A DNA stretch of 64,000 nt from Acorus gramineus (taxonomy: Eukaryota; Streptophyta; Magnoliopsida; Acorales; Acoraceae), in assembly GCA_030737835.1 (NCBI GenBank), contig CM060848.1:10176509-10240508 (forward strand), written 5' to 3'. Within the stretch, counting starts at the first letter, position 1; each line of letters opens with the position of its first letter. The position numbers were made by a program, and so were the translations under genes. The notes below the pieces were generated by a model, which saw only the letters and a program-made list of their open reading frames with translations, was not told where the DNA came from and did no database searches. Positions 39,200 through 50,699 of this stretch are shown piece after piece.

Positions 39200-41171
39200 T
39201 GCTTTTCCTCAAAATCAAGAAAAGAAGATGTTCTTCTGTTACTCGCTTGAACTGAGAAATTGTGGATTCTCTTCTCGTTGACGCAGCCCGCCACGCAACG
39301 TGGTGAAGTTCAGGTATCTCGCACAAAATGATTAAGATCCGGTTTTAAAAAAAAGTGTAGTAAATTATTCTAAAATAAAATTAAAAAAGAAAATAAGATA
39401 TGGTTATGTTATGGACTGTCCACAATGAAAGTAAGATCCGTAAAATCCAAATAAAACCCGACGGATAGCTTGTGAGCCGTCACCAAACAAACCCAATGGC
39501 CACTCTATGTGCAGTCCCAAGTGGAATTGTGCAATAAAAACAAAAGAGTGGTTTGATGAGTTGAATAACAAACTTATCAAGAAAATAAAAAGGAAAAAGA
39601 AGAAAAAAAAGGAAAGAATTTGATGAGCCAGAGCTTACTCATAATGCACCCAGAGCTTACTCATAATCAAATTGGAGGGTCTAACAATAATATAAAAAAA
39701 GGCAGTGAATCCAAATAATTTGATGAGCCAGGAAAACGGACCAAAAGATTAATAAAAGAACATATCATTTTTATCAAATTGGAAGACATTGCATATCCGG
39801 ATTATGAGTAAAACCAACGGCTCTCCTGAGTGTTGTCAAGAACAAAAGTGCAAGTTATAAACCGACGGCTCCTCCAAGAGCCGTCCCATTGTTAATTTAG
39901 AAACTTGATGAAAACAATTTGATACACTACAGGAATTGCATATTGAAAAGGAAAGACAAGAGTGAAACCGACGGCTCTCCAAGGAGCCGTCGCCCGACAG
40001 TATAGCTTTTTAGCAAATAAAAATGGTGAGCAAAACAGGTGAACTATTTAAGAAAATGATCAATAAACCAAAAGAAACCAACGGCTCTCGTATGAGCCGT
40101 CGTGCAACGAACTAGAAAATCAATTAAGCAATGCAGTGTCAAGCCGACGGCTCCCCCAAGTGCCGTCAAGTACAAAACCCAGAAAATTTAGTAAAAGTAA
40201 TTTTGAACTATGAGAAATCTTGAAAGGAAACAGGAACAAAAAAAAAAAAAGCAACCCCTCCTATGAGCCGTCAATATGTAAGACCATAGATTATAATGAA
40301 ACCAGTAAAACACCTACTCTTTCATTAAAGAAAAAAAAAGACACGATAAGTAATGGAACAATAAATGAAACAGACAAAGAGCAATGCTAACTAAGTAAAA
40401 CATAAAAGGAAATAAATAAAATGAAAATGAAAGCAAATAAACAAGGTTAGTAGTCCTTGGGATGAACCCAAACTTCATGAGATAGGGGATCCTCAAATGG
40501 TCTTAAGACCAACTGGCCGATGGCCCTAGTGTAGGCCGTCCGTCAGCTGCATCTCATTTCCAAAAGAGCTATTCAAAGTCCAAAAGATGCAACAACCAAC
40601 ATTCAATTTCTTTAAACTATCTTCTTATATGATTAAAAAGATTTACAAGACTTGGATTTACAAGATTTCTTAAGGGTTGGATTATGGGAGTTCTAATGGG
40701 GCCCTAAAGGAAACAAAAGAGAATGAGGGAGATGGAGGTGAGTGAGCAAGGTAAAATGGATGGTTTCTTCTCTGTATTCTCTCCTCTCTTTTAGGTTAAA
40801 AGTGAACATGGGATGACTGATTTTGTGGAGCTTTCCTTTTGCTTCCTTGCTGCCTTTTCTTCTTCACTCTCCCCCTCTATTTATAGTGTTTTGCAACCAA
40901 CCACCTTTAGACAACACATAGGAGCCTTAAATGCTTCCTTTCCCATCGATCAAAAGCCAGTGAAGATGACTGGTTGGAGCTGCAATCGAGAGAGGGAGTG
41001 CCACTGCTAGTTTAGCCAATTTTTTTATCCTGACAGATCAACGTCTCCTAGCCCATCCGTCGCCCAATATCGACGGCTCCTGTCCCAGATGTTGGACAGA
41101 ATGTTGTTTTTTCATGTGTTTCATGACCATCATTCTGTAATATTTCCAAAGCCGCTAACTGTTGGTATCAG
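39200..41171 (-). mobile_element. LTR of the second Tat-like family (copy T3), divergent
   Basis: On the minus strand the end ...GAGGAAAAGCA is followed by TGGCGATCACTAC, the same leader box as in T1 and T2, and leader-like DNA continues to about 39040. The start near 41171 is uncertain. It is long (about 2 kb) and packed with inverted motifs GACGGCTC...GAGCCGTC. Sequence outside the ends and motifs differs from T1/T2, so this is a different subfamily. No internal genes follow. Confidence 0.6.
39457..40540. repeat. Array of short inverted repeats, GACGGCTC...GAGCCGTC
   Basis: Motifs occur near 39461, 39824, 39864, 39968, 40079, 40143, 40250 and 40508, about 25 bases each, spaced irregularly by 40-360 bases, most preceded by AAACC. 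Stems are 6-8 bp with 6-9-base loops. A further half-motif pair is near 41050. Confidence 0.85.
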
Positions 41172-41403
41172 ATTTTAGAAGGAAAAAAGGAATGAAAGGT
41201 AGGGGCCCTCTCTTCCTTCCTCCTCGTCCTTTGGTGGTTTGTGGTGCATGTGTGGGGGTTCTTCAGAGGCTCGGATCTGGAGAGCTGCGCCTTGGCAGGC
41301 TCGGTCGGATCGTATCTCAGAAAGGGTGGTGGGGGGTTTTCATTCCTGGTTGAGGCAGCCGATGGGTCCTCAGGAGGATTCAGCGGTTGTTGTGATCGCC
41401 ACC
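41172..41403 (-). other. Leader DNA downstream of LTR T2
   Basis: Minus-strand sequence after the LTR end: the box TGGCGATCACAAC at 41402-41390, then about 220 bases of leader. It stops at the T3 LTR with no gag. Confidence 0.55.
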
Positions 41404-42394
41404 TGCTTTTCTCAAAAAGAAGGAAAAAGTTGGAGGGAATTTGATCGCCTTCGTGGGGAGTTTGTGGGCTCTTCGCTCTGAGACACGGATATGCCGTATA
41501 CAGTGGTGAAGACAAGGATCCTTTTCTGATTCGGGGACCTGACTAATGGAGAGTTGGGACTGAGGTGGGCTGGGGAAGGGCTGGCTAGTTGGATTTAGCC
41601 GCCTGGTGGGGGGGCGACTAGTTGTGGGTAGCCGCCTAGTGTCTGGTTCAATTTGGGCAGAACCTGGGTAGGGTTTGATTTGGGTGTTTGGCAGAGGTTA
41701 AGCTAGGTTTAACCTGGGTTTTGGAGAGTGGATTTGGAGAGTGATTTGGTGTAGGAAATGGGTTTCTCTCTCACTTTTCTCTCAAGGGTTTGAGGTGGTG
41801 GTGTGGCTTGATGGTTGGGAATGTGGGTGGTTGGGGGTTATTGATGGGTATTGATTATATTGATGATGTTGGTTGCCTCCCTATTTATAGTAAAAACAGG
41901 GTATGGGAATGTCCACTGGACAATAGATCAAAATGGGTAATAAGGTGCTTGATTTGACCTCCCCTTAGATCTTTGTTCTCTAATAGTGTCCAGATGAGGG
42001 GCGGCTAATGGTGTTTAGCCACCTAGTGAGGGGCGGCTACTCTCAGGTAGCGGCTCCCATCATAACCTGCCATATGTCCCATCTCTGACAAGCGGTGGCT
42101 TGGGTTGGTTACTAAGGATGAACCGGCTGAGATGGGGCGGCTAGAAGGGACAATCCGTCGCAATCATGCTTGTTTTATGTCCTATCCAGGAAGGCGGTTT
42201 GGGTCGGTCAGGGGGGCGGCTACTCTCAAGTAGCCACCCTGTCCTGGCTCTTAGATATTTCTAAGTGTTGGACTTAGGATTTTCGGTTTCAGTTTCTGAG
42301 GGAGTTTTCTATTTGAATGTCCAAATGTGGTCATTCTTAAGTATTACTTGAAGTATTTTTGTCTTTTTGGTTGGTCAAAATTGGGGTATCTACA
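41404..42394 (-). mobile_element. LTR of the second Tat-like family (copy T2)
   Basis: On the minus strand it starts TGTAGATACCCCAATTTTG at 42394 and ends ...GAGAAAAGCA at 41404. It is the 3' LTR of the Tat-2 body to its right, yet is also followed by leader DNA on its left. CTATAAATAGGG (reverse of 41880-41891) is a likely TATA box. It carries GGCGGCTA...TAGCCGCC motifs at about 41590-41636, 42001-42055, 42140-42165 and 42207-42240. Confidence 0.85.
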
Positions 42395-42956
42395 ATTGTC
42401 CTGCATCGGACGGAGTCTTTGTGTGGAACAGAAAGACTTTGATAGATGATAAGGAAAGAGACCCTTATTTTGGCCGGCCCAACCTTCAAGAAGTTTAGGA
42501 CACATGGCCAAATACCATTCAGGGAGGTAATTTAGGTCATCAGAGGCTGGATTTTGACTAGAATGGTTATCTAAGGAGTGATCCAGGTGGGAGAGTGAGT
42601 AAAAGTAAAGAAGTGAGTGATCCAACCCTTGGTCGGGGTTCTTAGCCATTGTGCACGGAGCAGCCTAGCGTCAGTTTCCTTGTGCCTACCGTACACGTGC
42701 TTGGATAGCTCAGCAAAGAGGGGATATCGCTAACAGAAAGAAAAAAAAGTGTGTTTTGATTTGGTGAATTGGATCATTCAAAAGAAAAAGATTCCAAAAA
42801 AGAACTAGAACTGAAGAAATTTGAATTGAATGGTATTGGAATTTGTGGTAAAACTTCGAGAAACTTGTGTTTGATCAAGAACTTGGTAATAAACCAATAC
42901 ATGGTTGTTTGTTTTTAGAAAACTTGGAAATAAGTGCGTTTTGAGAAGTTGGCAGG

Positions 42957-43045
42957 GGGCGGCTAGTTGTGTTTAGCCAACAGAGAGGGGCGGCTAGTTG
43001 TATTTAGCCGTCGGGCAGGGGCTGCTAGTCGTGAGTAGCCGCCGG
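42957..43045 (+). repeat. Three inverted motifs upstream of the PMD gene
   Basis: GGCGGCTAGTTGTGTTTAGCC, GGCGGCTAGTTGTATTTAGCC and GCTGCTAGTCGTGAGTAGCC follow one another at about 32-base spacing. They are the same motif class as in LTRs T1 and T2, here about 210 bases before the PMD gene start. Confidence 0.88.
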
Positions 43046-43254
43046 CCGACTGGGTCCCTTATAACCAAAAAGGGACCCTCTCTCTCCCACACGTTTTCAA
43101 AACCGGTTCTTCTCCTTCCAACACTTCTTCTTCTCCGTTTGAAACCAAAAAACTTGGTTTTTCTTGACTATGATTCGCCCTAGATCATTCCTTTCTTCTT
43201 GATTTCGAAGCCCTAATTTCCTTTGGGGCTTTTCTTTTCGCGAAATCGGAGGAG

Positions 43255-46200
43255 ATGACGAAGGGGAAGAGGACGGCTTCGATGATGAAGCGTCTCCGGT
43301 CTTCCCGAGAGCAGAGAGGGGCTGTCTCAGGGTCTAGCTCATCGGAGAGCGATGGGTCGGAGAGGAGGGTCGTGGAGGAGGTGACCTAAGCGGCGGAAAC
43401 GCCGTTGGTGGGCGCGGGTGAGGTTGGGGGCACGCCTTTGGGGGCTGCCCTGGAGGTTGAGAGTGGTTTGATTGGTTACACACGTAAGAGGAAGCGTGGG
43501 GATTTACCGGTAGTGGCCGAAGAGGTGGTTTTGGAGGCCGGAGGGTCGGCCGAGGGTGGTATGAGAGGTGAAACAGAGGGTGATGGGGCTGTCATTTGCG
43601 AGGAGACGGCCCGTATCTTGGGTGAGGTATTTGGTGAGGACGAGGGTGGCCTTGGTGATGGTGAGGCTAGTATAGCAAGTGAGGAAGAGGCGAGGAGAGC
43701 CTTGGGTGACTACGAGGTGCTGACCTCCGGTGCGGTGGGTACGGAGGAGGGTGGGGGTATTGGGTTTGAGGCCGAGGAGGCCATGGGTGCTGAGGGTACT
43801 GGTGCTGAGGAGGCCGTGGTTGAGGAGGAGGGGGACGACGATGAGGGGGGCGACGACGGGATGGATGATCCCGACGAGGCTGAGGCGGGGACTTCCGGGG
43901 CTACACGAGCCGTGGTATGCCTCTATTTTCCCTTTGTACATTATTTCTATTCTTAGATATATATATGTTTTGGTGGTATGTATGAAATGTGTAAGGAGTG
44001 TATATACGTGTCCTTTTAATAGGCATGCTTGTCGTGTATATGGAAAAATGATCATGGTGGGATTTGGTGTGCATGGCATAAAAAGGGGCAACCTTTATTT
44101 TATTATTATTGTTAGGCATGTATATATATAAAAGAGGAGGCATGGTGGAGAAACGAAAGAATAAAAAGAACAGTATAGCATAGTATGATCTATATCATGG
44201 TGGGATTGAGTGTATATGGTGTTGGGGCGTACTTTTATATGTACTTAATTAAAATGGGGGGAAGAGGGGATAGGTATGCATGCATTCATGAGTCTTCTTT
44301 ATGGTGCGGTCTATATATGTATGAGCGTTCGTATGTGTATTTAGGGTAGGGGTAATTTTTTTGTTTAAGACAAGCATATTTATAAAAGAGGGGCATGTAA
44401 GCATGATAGATAATAGAGTAGTAGTATGTAAACATATGATAGAGATGACTATGGTGGGATAAAAAGAAAATATGCGATCATATGAAAGGGAGACTGAATC
44501 TTCTTTTAGGCTCATACATTTCATGCTTTTATTTTTTGGTATGTTTGAATATCTTTCTAAGCATGGTTTAGAATGAAAATTTTCTTTTAGGACTCTTAGC
44601 TTTCGGACATCTTCGGACTAACCCCTTTTCTTCTGGTTGTTTCAGTGGCCGAACCGTATTCGAGCCCTCTGGCATGGGACGAAGCGGTGGTATGATGCCC
44701 TGAGGCCGGAGGAGAGGAACCTGGTGGATGAAGCGGGCTTTCGCTCCTTCTTTCTGATTGAGCCATTCCATGTCCACCGCCCTTATCTAGAGGCGTTGGC
44801 GGAGAGATGGGATCCGGAGAGCTGCACTTTTATCCTCCCCACCGGTGCGGTGATGCCGATGTTGGAGGACGTTCAGCGGATCACAGGCCTCCCAGTCTTG
44901 GGCGAGGCGGTGATAGTGGCTACCAGCCCAGACTACAGGGCGCTCTTCCAAGAGTTGATCGGGGATTGAGAGTACGTGGAGCGCGAGAGGACGTTGAACT
45001 GGATCCCTCTCGGACAGATTTTGAGGCAGTACGGCCTTGGCTCCTTCACGCGGCATCATTAGGGTGAGGCGGCGGCCAATTTCGAGAGGAGGAGGCTGAT
45101 GATCGAGGTGAGAGAGGCGGCCGCATGCCCACAGAGGGCTCGGAGGGAGTTGAGGGCGTTCTTCCTCTATTTCTTCGGCCGGGTTCTCTTCTCGACGGCC
45201 TCCATTAAGGTCTCCTCTCACTCTTTGTTGCTGATGAGGGACCTAGAGGCCATGGGACACTTTGCCTAGGGAGCGGGGGCAAGAATCGCGGCGGCTTTGC
45301 AGCATTTTTACACGTATAATTAGTGAAGATAGAAATGATTTGATTTAAGTTCATTAACTTCACCTGACTTTGGATTTTGACTTTCTTTCTGTAGATTTTC
45401 GGGTATGAGCACTTCGCCATTGCTCATCCGACCCAGCTGGTCTTTGATCATGCCCTTCCTTGGGCCATGAGATGGGCGCCTCCAGGAGCTTCTCGCTTGC
45501 GTCGCCTCGCTCAGTTTCGGGAGGTGTTCCATGTCTTGCAGGAAGAAAAGGTATATTGTTTGAATTTTCTAGCTTGTACTTGATTTTATTTGTCTAAGCT
45601 CTCTTTTCATGTCTGTTGTAGATGACTTGGAGGCCCTATGCTGAGGAGGAAGTCTTCAAGGAGCTATCGTGGGACATCTGGCTGATCTTCTTTAATGAGG
45701 TGATCTTTCACGCGATCAGCTAGGGTACCATCAGTGGGTGCCGTATCCCCTGCCGAGGCGTCCTTCAATCCCGGTGGCTGGAATTCCTCGGGATACGAAC
45801 CTCCTGAGGAACTATGCAGTGTATGTGCGGGGATGGGTCGAGAGGGGGACCTTGGTAGAGCGTCGCCCTGAGGTGGTTGATAGCAAGGAGTACATGACCT
45901 GGTTCCGCCAGGAATATGTCGACATCCTCAGGACTATGGAGGAGGAGATCCCAAACGCCTATGTAAGAAAAGATCCTTTCTTTTTTCCCTTCCTGCTTCT
46001 TCTCTTTGTGTTATAAATGATGTTTCCTTTTGAAGGTTGAGCTGAATGAGTTGGAGAAGAAGCTCGAGACCGCCAACGAGCACCTCCAAGCACGGGCCGG
46101 GCAAGTAGAAGGGTTGCGGGCACAGAGGCGATGCTTGTAGGACCAGGTTCAGGTCCTTGAGGCTCAGGTGGATGCTCTGTCGAGAGCAAGAGCTGATGGC

Positions 46201-47016
46201 GCTTCTTCCTCCTCTGCTCCTCCTCTGTCCAGTGCCGTCAATCGAGAGCTTGAGCTGATGAATGAGCTGGGCATGGTCCGTAGCAAGCTTCTTACCACCG
46301 GATGGAGTTTGATCAGGCGAGGGAGAGGGCTGCGAGGGCCGAGGATGAGGTGGACCAGTTGCGGTCCGAGAGAGCCTTGAGAGAGGAGGAGATGGACCAG
46401 CTGCGGTCCCGTATGATACGGAGGGAGGAGAAGTTTTCCATTCTAGGCCGTGAGCGGGACTTCCTCAAGGCCAGAGTGTTGGAGTTGGAGGCGTCGGTTG
46501 GCGTGCCTGGTGGATTGATGGGAGACTTGGTTCGTTCCCTTCAGGCGACCGGGGACAGGGATCGGGAGGCTCTTAGGATTTCGGAGGTGAGGGCACGAGA
46601 GTTGGAAGAAAGGTTGAGGGCAGCCGAGGACCGATCCAGGAGTACAGAGGGTCGTCTTCGTAAGAGGCTGTGGAGAAGAGATCGGGACATGCAGCAAGTC
46701 CACCTTTGGGAGGCCACCATGAGGGGGAAGCTGGTTGGCGGAGGGTCCATGACGGAGGAGGACCTCGACCTTCTCCCTCTCAAGCCTGATCAATCGGTCT
46801 CTGCTTCCTTTGCTACAGGGCGACCTTCAGTCGGGCATCTTGTCCTTCGGTGACACAGAGCCGTGGGAGATACGCGAGAGCTACTTCTTCGGTGAGGGAG
46901 ACTCCTGTTGCTCCAGATGCTCCAGAGGTCCAGTCCTTTCCTCAGCTACCACCTTCTCAGCCAGGCCAGGATGTTCCGCCTTCGACCCAGCCTCCCAGAG
47001 ATGATGACACTCCGAG
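43255..47016 (+). pseudogene. Plant mobile domain (PMD) / coiled-coil gene, intron-containing, broken
   Basis: Plus strand, antisense to the host Tat-2 element. Exon 1 (43255-43914) starts MTKGKRTASMMKRLRSSREQ, then a TAA at 43387, then a long Gly/Glu-rich acidic segment. Exon 2 starts at 44646 after TTTCAG with the PMD core: LWHGTKRWYDALRPEERNLV, LEALAERWDPESCTFILPTG, MPMLEDVQRITGLPVLGEAV, FFLYFFGRVLFS and LLLMRDLEAMGHFA. Stops lie at 44967, 45060 and 45267. Exon 3 is 45395-45550 (FGYEHFAIAHP), exon 4 starts at 45622 (MTWRPYAEEEVFKELSW) with a frameshift near 45705, and later exons (from about 46036) encode Glu/Arg-rich coiled coil with a TAG at 46138 and a shift near 46300. Splice sites are GT/AG. 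PMD proteins are known both as transposon cargo and as plant silencing factors (MAIN/MAIL type); this copy looks inactive. Confidence 0.85.
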
Positions 47017-49314
47017 GTATAGTTTTTGTGTCTTGGTTTTCGTAGAATATATATATATATATGCAAGGAATTCATGCTTTTCTTCTTTTCTCTTGGCTCA
47101 GGTGCTATTTTGATGATGCGCAGCTCAAGATATTAGAGTTGGAGCTCTTTTGGTGGACCTATCCCTCTTTTTTATAGTCTTTGGTTCTAATTTAGGTTTT
47201 CTTCTTGTTTTATGAACAATTTATCCTTTCTTTTGGGTTTATGGATAGACATGGATGGTCTGGTTTGGTTTGAAAGTTTTTGTTTGATTTGAATTAGTGG
47301 GTGTATGTATAGAATGGTTTTAATATGGTCCTGGTATGAGAGTAGATGAATGAATATGTTAGTGTGTGGATGGATTGGTGTATGGATGCATGGGTTGGTA
47401 TGTGGTTTTGGTTTTTGCTGCTGTTTGATTCGTTTTTATGCAGGTTTAGGGATTGTGTATGTCTATGGAATGTGTGTGTACAGGTTTTTTTTGGAAATAA
47501 AGATTCTTGACAGGTCTTAAAAGGGTTTAAGAGTTGATTGAACTAGACTAACAAGAACAGGTGGGTCTGCAAGTGAGGGGCGGCTAGTTGTCCTTAGCCG
47601 CCCAGTGAGGGGTGGCTCGTCATATTTAGCCGCCCTAGGACTGGTAGATTTTACCTGTAGGGCGGCGGCTAATTGGTTTCAGCTGTCTGATGGCAGGAGG
47701 CTAGTCGAGGTTAGCCGCCCCTGGCCTGGGACAATTTTCTGATTCTGCCATTTGTTTGCTGCTGCTGAAAGTCCTTGTGAGTGTTTGTTCAACCTTTAAA
47801 ACCTGCAAAAACATTCTTTCCATGGACCAAGTGTTAAATCTATCTGGATTGTGCCCCTGCACTTACTTTCAAGTTCTTCTTGTTCGAATTGCCAAGGGCT
47901 ACAACCCATCTAAGGTAATTGAAAAAGTAATGCGAGGAAAAGAGTGCGAGAAATCGTGCTTGTCGTAAAAAAAGGGGGGGGGTCCAAGTGATTCCAAGTG
48001 TGAGAATGAAAAGGAACCTCAAGTGGGTGTGAGAGTGGGGCAATTTCTTCTCAAGTGTGTGTGGATGGGCATGAAATGAGTGTAATAGGGGCAATTTTCC
48101 TTTGGTATGGGGAGTCAATTGTGATATTTTAAGGAAATTGAATGCCTAAATGTTTGAAAAAGGAAAATACAACCTTATGCATAAGTGTAAAAGACATAGG
48201 GGAGTATTTTAGTTTTTCAAAGGATCTTTTATGTGGGAGGGCAATGTTTTTAATTTCCCAAAGTAAAAGATACCATCAAGTCCCCGAGGAAGGGTCCTTG
48301 TCGTCACTCATGTCCAAACCAGGATTGTATTTGAAAGGTATTGGCTTCAGGTGTCAATTCCTCAAGTTCATGGTTCTCAAATGCTTGATCACATTATTCT
48401 AAACATGCTGGGAAATCCATGAATGCACCAAGATTTAAGTCAAGCAAGCTTCCTTTAGATAGGCAAGTATTTTAAGTGAACTCATGTGCGTGTGTGCTAT
48501 TGTAAACAAAGAAAAGGTTTATCTTTGGTTGAGATTTCGCCTTTCCGAGCAAACATGGTTCAATTCCAACTCCATAGCAAGAAATAAAAGGGTGGGGGTG
48601 AATGGGGTAAGAGTAATATCTTCCTTTGGGGCAACATTTTAGAATTGTCCCAGTCTGGCATATGTCTTTACTTCCTAGGTCCCTCTGGCTTTCTTCTTTT
48701 TACCACTTCTTTATTTGGGTGGAGAGTACAGCCCGTCGGGCATGTACCCGTATTTCGAGTGGAGAGTGCAATCCGTTTGCTTGGATGTGTACTAGTATAG
48801 CCTTTTGTTCAGCATATACTGTGCGTAAAGGCGTTCATGCCTGCTAAAGTAGAGAGTTTAACCCGTTGTCTAGGTGTTGTTTTGATCTTTGGCCTCTCAT
48901 TGCCTTTTGTTTTGTTTTGATTTGAGGGGGGGGGGGGCTTTTCTATTTTTCACCCCTGTTCTTTTCTGCTTCCCCTCTAGAAGTGTTTATACAGTGCCAG
49001 AGCCAGTTTTGGGACATATGCCAGGTCCAGGTAATTCCTCATTTTGTCTTTGGGTTGATACGAGTGGGGGCGAAAATAAGGGGAGATGCTTTGGGTTTAT
49101 AAAATTGTCCCAGTCTACAGGGTAGGCAATTTCTCCTTTTATCAGATAAACCAGTTCCTAAGTCATACTGGTGTGATGAAGGTGGCATGAGTGGTGAATA
49201 TATGAGTTCAAATAAAATACAAGCTATCTTTGACAGTCTTGCAATTCTATCATCAGGTTTAGACATTGGAAATCACAGGAAGGAAGAATAATATTTCTCA
49301 AGTATTGAGAGTTT
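47017..49314. other. Non-coding Tat-2 interior
   Basis: No coding sequence recognised. It contains the second motif array (next entry), a G run at 48927, and GTGGAGAGTACAGCCCGT / GTGGAGAGTGCAATCCGT / AGAGAGTTTAACCCGT repeated near 48719, 48759 and 48851. Confidence 0.5.
47579..47722 (+). repeat. Inverted motifs downstream of the PMD gene
   Basis: GGCGGCTAGTTGTCCTTAGCC at 47579, GGTGGCTCGTCATATTTAGCC at about 47610, a weaker GGCGGCTAATTGGTTTCAGC at 47663, and AGGCTAGTCGAGGTTAGCCGCC near 47697. Same class as the array at 42957-43045, so the PMD gene is bracketed by motif clusters. Confidence 0.85.
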
Positions 49315-49554
49315 CTATGCATGGAATTTCTTTAGATAAAGTGCATTCCACGAACCTAGGACCTCGACTCCTTCGGCGTTTACCAAGCGGTAGGCATTCC
49401 CAGAATAGGCATGGGTGATCACATAGGGTCCCTCCCATGTGGGTTGCAGCTTGCCTTTGGGGTGGGGCTGCCTTGATGGCATGATTTGCTTGAGTACAAG
49501 CTCCCCAATTTTAAATTTTCTCTCTATTACCTTCTTTTCGAACGCCCTTGCCAC
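49315..49554 (-). pseudogene. Tat-2 integrase C-terminal fragment
   Basis: 79 residues with stop: MARAFEKKVIERKFKIGELV, then GKLQPTWEGPYVITHAYSGN and SWNALYLKKFHA. This is the SH3-like C-terminal segment of Tat/Athila-type integrases (ARAFNKKV..R.F..GDLVL, W.GPY, NA..LKK). The catalytic core is gone. Confidence 0.88.
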
Positions 49555-49633
49555 CCTCCTCTGGTAGGCCTGGGCATGGTCCGCGGCTCTTAACTTTTGT
49601 ATCCTTCTTTGGTTTGTGGTTTCTTTGTTTTAG

Positions 49634-49879
49634 GAAAGCATGTAAACAAGTATGTACAGAATTCGGAAAGGATGAAAGCTGACAAACAAATCTTTTTGTT
49701 TTGAAAGCATGTAAACAAATATGTACAGGATTCGGAAAGCATGAAAGCTGATAAACAAACCTTTTTGTTTTGTTTTTGTTTTGAAAGCATGTAAACAAAT
49801 ATGTACAGGATTCGGAAAGCATGAAAGCTGATAAACAAACCTTTTTGTTTTGTTTATGTACAGGATTCGGAAAGCATGA
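49634..49879. repeat. Tandem repeat, about 3.3 units of 69-80 bp
   Basis: GAAAGCATGTAAACAA starts at 49634, 49703 and 49783, each followed by TATGTACAG.ATTCGGAAAG and GATAAACAAACC. A partial fourth unit starts at 49855. Unit length differs by a TTTTGTTTTG expansion. It sits at the deletion point between protease and integrase remnants. Confidence 0.92.
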
Positions 49880-50057
49880 AAACTTACTTGGGTGGATCCG
49901 TCCCAGGTTCATGGACTTGCGCCGCTTCTTCGAGTCGGCTAGCCTTTGGAGGCTGACTCATATCTAGTGGTGGTTCCCTGTTACCGAATTCTTCCTCTCT
50001 CAGCCTCTTCAGGGGCCTTCCTTGTTGCAGCAAGTCTCCATCGGTGGAGTCTGGTTT

Positions 50058-50693
50058 CTAGCATGCGAGCACCTCTAGCCGGATGCGCATTGCACAAATG
50101 CTCCAATTTCGGACTTGTGCCCCTTCGAAGCGTGCTTCTCCCCAGATGGACATCACCTCTCCACGGTATGGGAAGCGAAGGCATTGGTGCAGGGTGGATG
50201 ACACGGCTTCGATGCTGTCGAGCCACGTCCTTCCGACAATTAGGGGGTGGGGTGATTGGATGTCCATTACCATGCAATTGACGATGGTGGAGACCGGGCA
50301 GATCTTTAGCGGGAGCGTGACCAATCCGCATATGTTCTTGCGCGTGTTGTCGAAGGCGTAACTGAACTCGTTCAATGGCTCAAGTCTGGGGATTCTGCCT
50401 TCAAGCTTCTAGTAAGCGGAATATGTAAGAACGTTGGTTTCTGCTCCCGTGTCAACGAGAATATGCTTGAACTCCCTTCCTCCGAGCTTGGCAGTGATTG
50501 CGAGGGGTGTAGAGCGTGCTCCGGCTCTAGCGACTTCATGGGGGAGGAAGGCGATCAGATGGGGCTCTACGTGGTTGTTTATCAAGTTCATGGTCCCGAC
50601 CGTCCCCTCCGAGGGGTATTGATTGTTGTAGGGGGATCTAGGTGGGCTGTCACCTCCATGTTCTGTACCTGGGTGCAAGGTCAGTGCGAACAT
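50058..50693 (-). pseudogene. Tat-2 aspartic protease module 2
   Basis: Minus strand: PLAITAKLGGREFKHILVDTGAETNVLTYSAY with the active-site loop DTGAE, a TAG, then NEFSYAFDNTRKNICGLVTL, VNCMVMDIQSPHPLIVGRTW and LDSIEAVSSTLHQCLRFPYR. The DTG triad and hhGRxW end are the retropepsin hallmarks. One stop breaks it. Confidence 0.83.
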
Positions 50694-50699
50694 GTTGTG

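Noticed and set aside
28950-40300. CRISPR-like array
   Set aside because: The regularly seen inverted motifs are irregularly spaced, differ in sequence, lie in LTRs, and the window is plant DNA.
41161-41175. TGGTATCAGA, a tRNA-iMet primer-binding-site match on the plus strand
   Set aside because: The bases before it (CTAACTGT) do not form an LTR end with CA, and no plus-strand LTR or gag follows.
43504-44091. 195-residue minus-strand open frame
   Set aside because: It is the complement of the Gly/Glu-rich PMD exon 1; no family resemblance.
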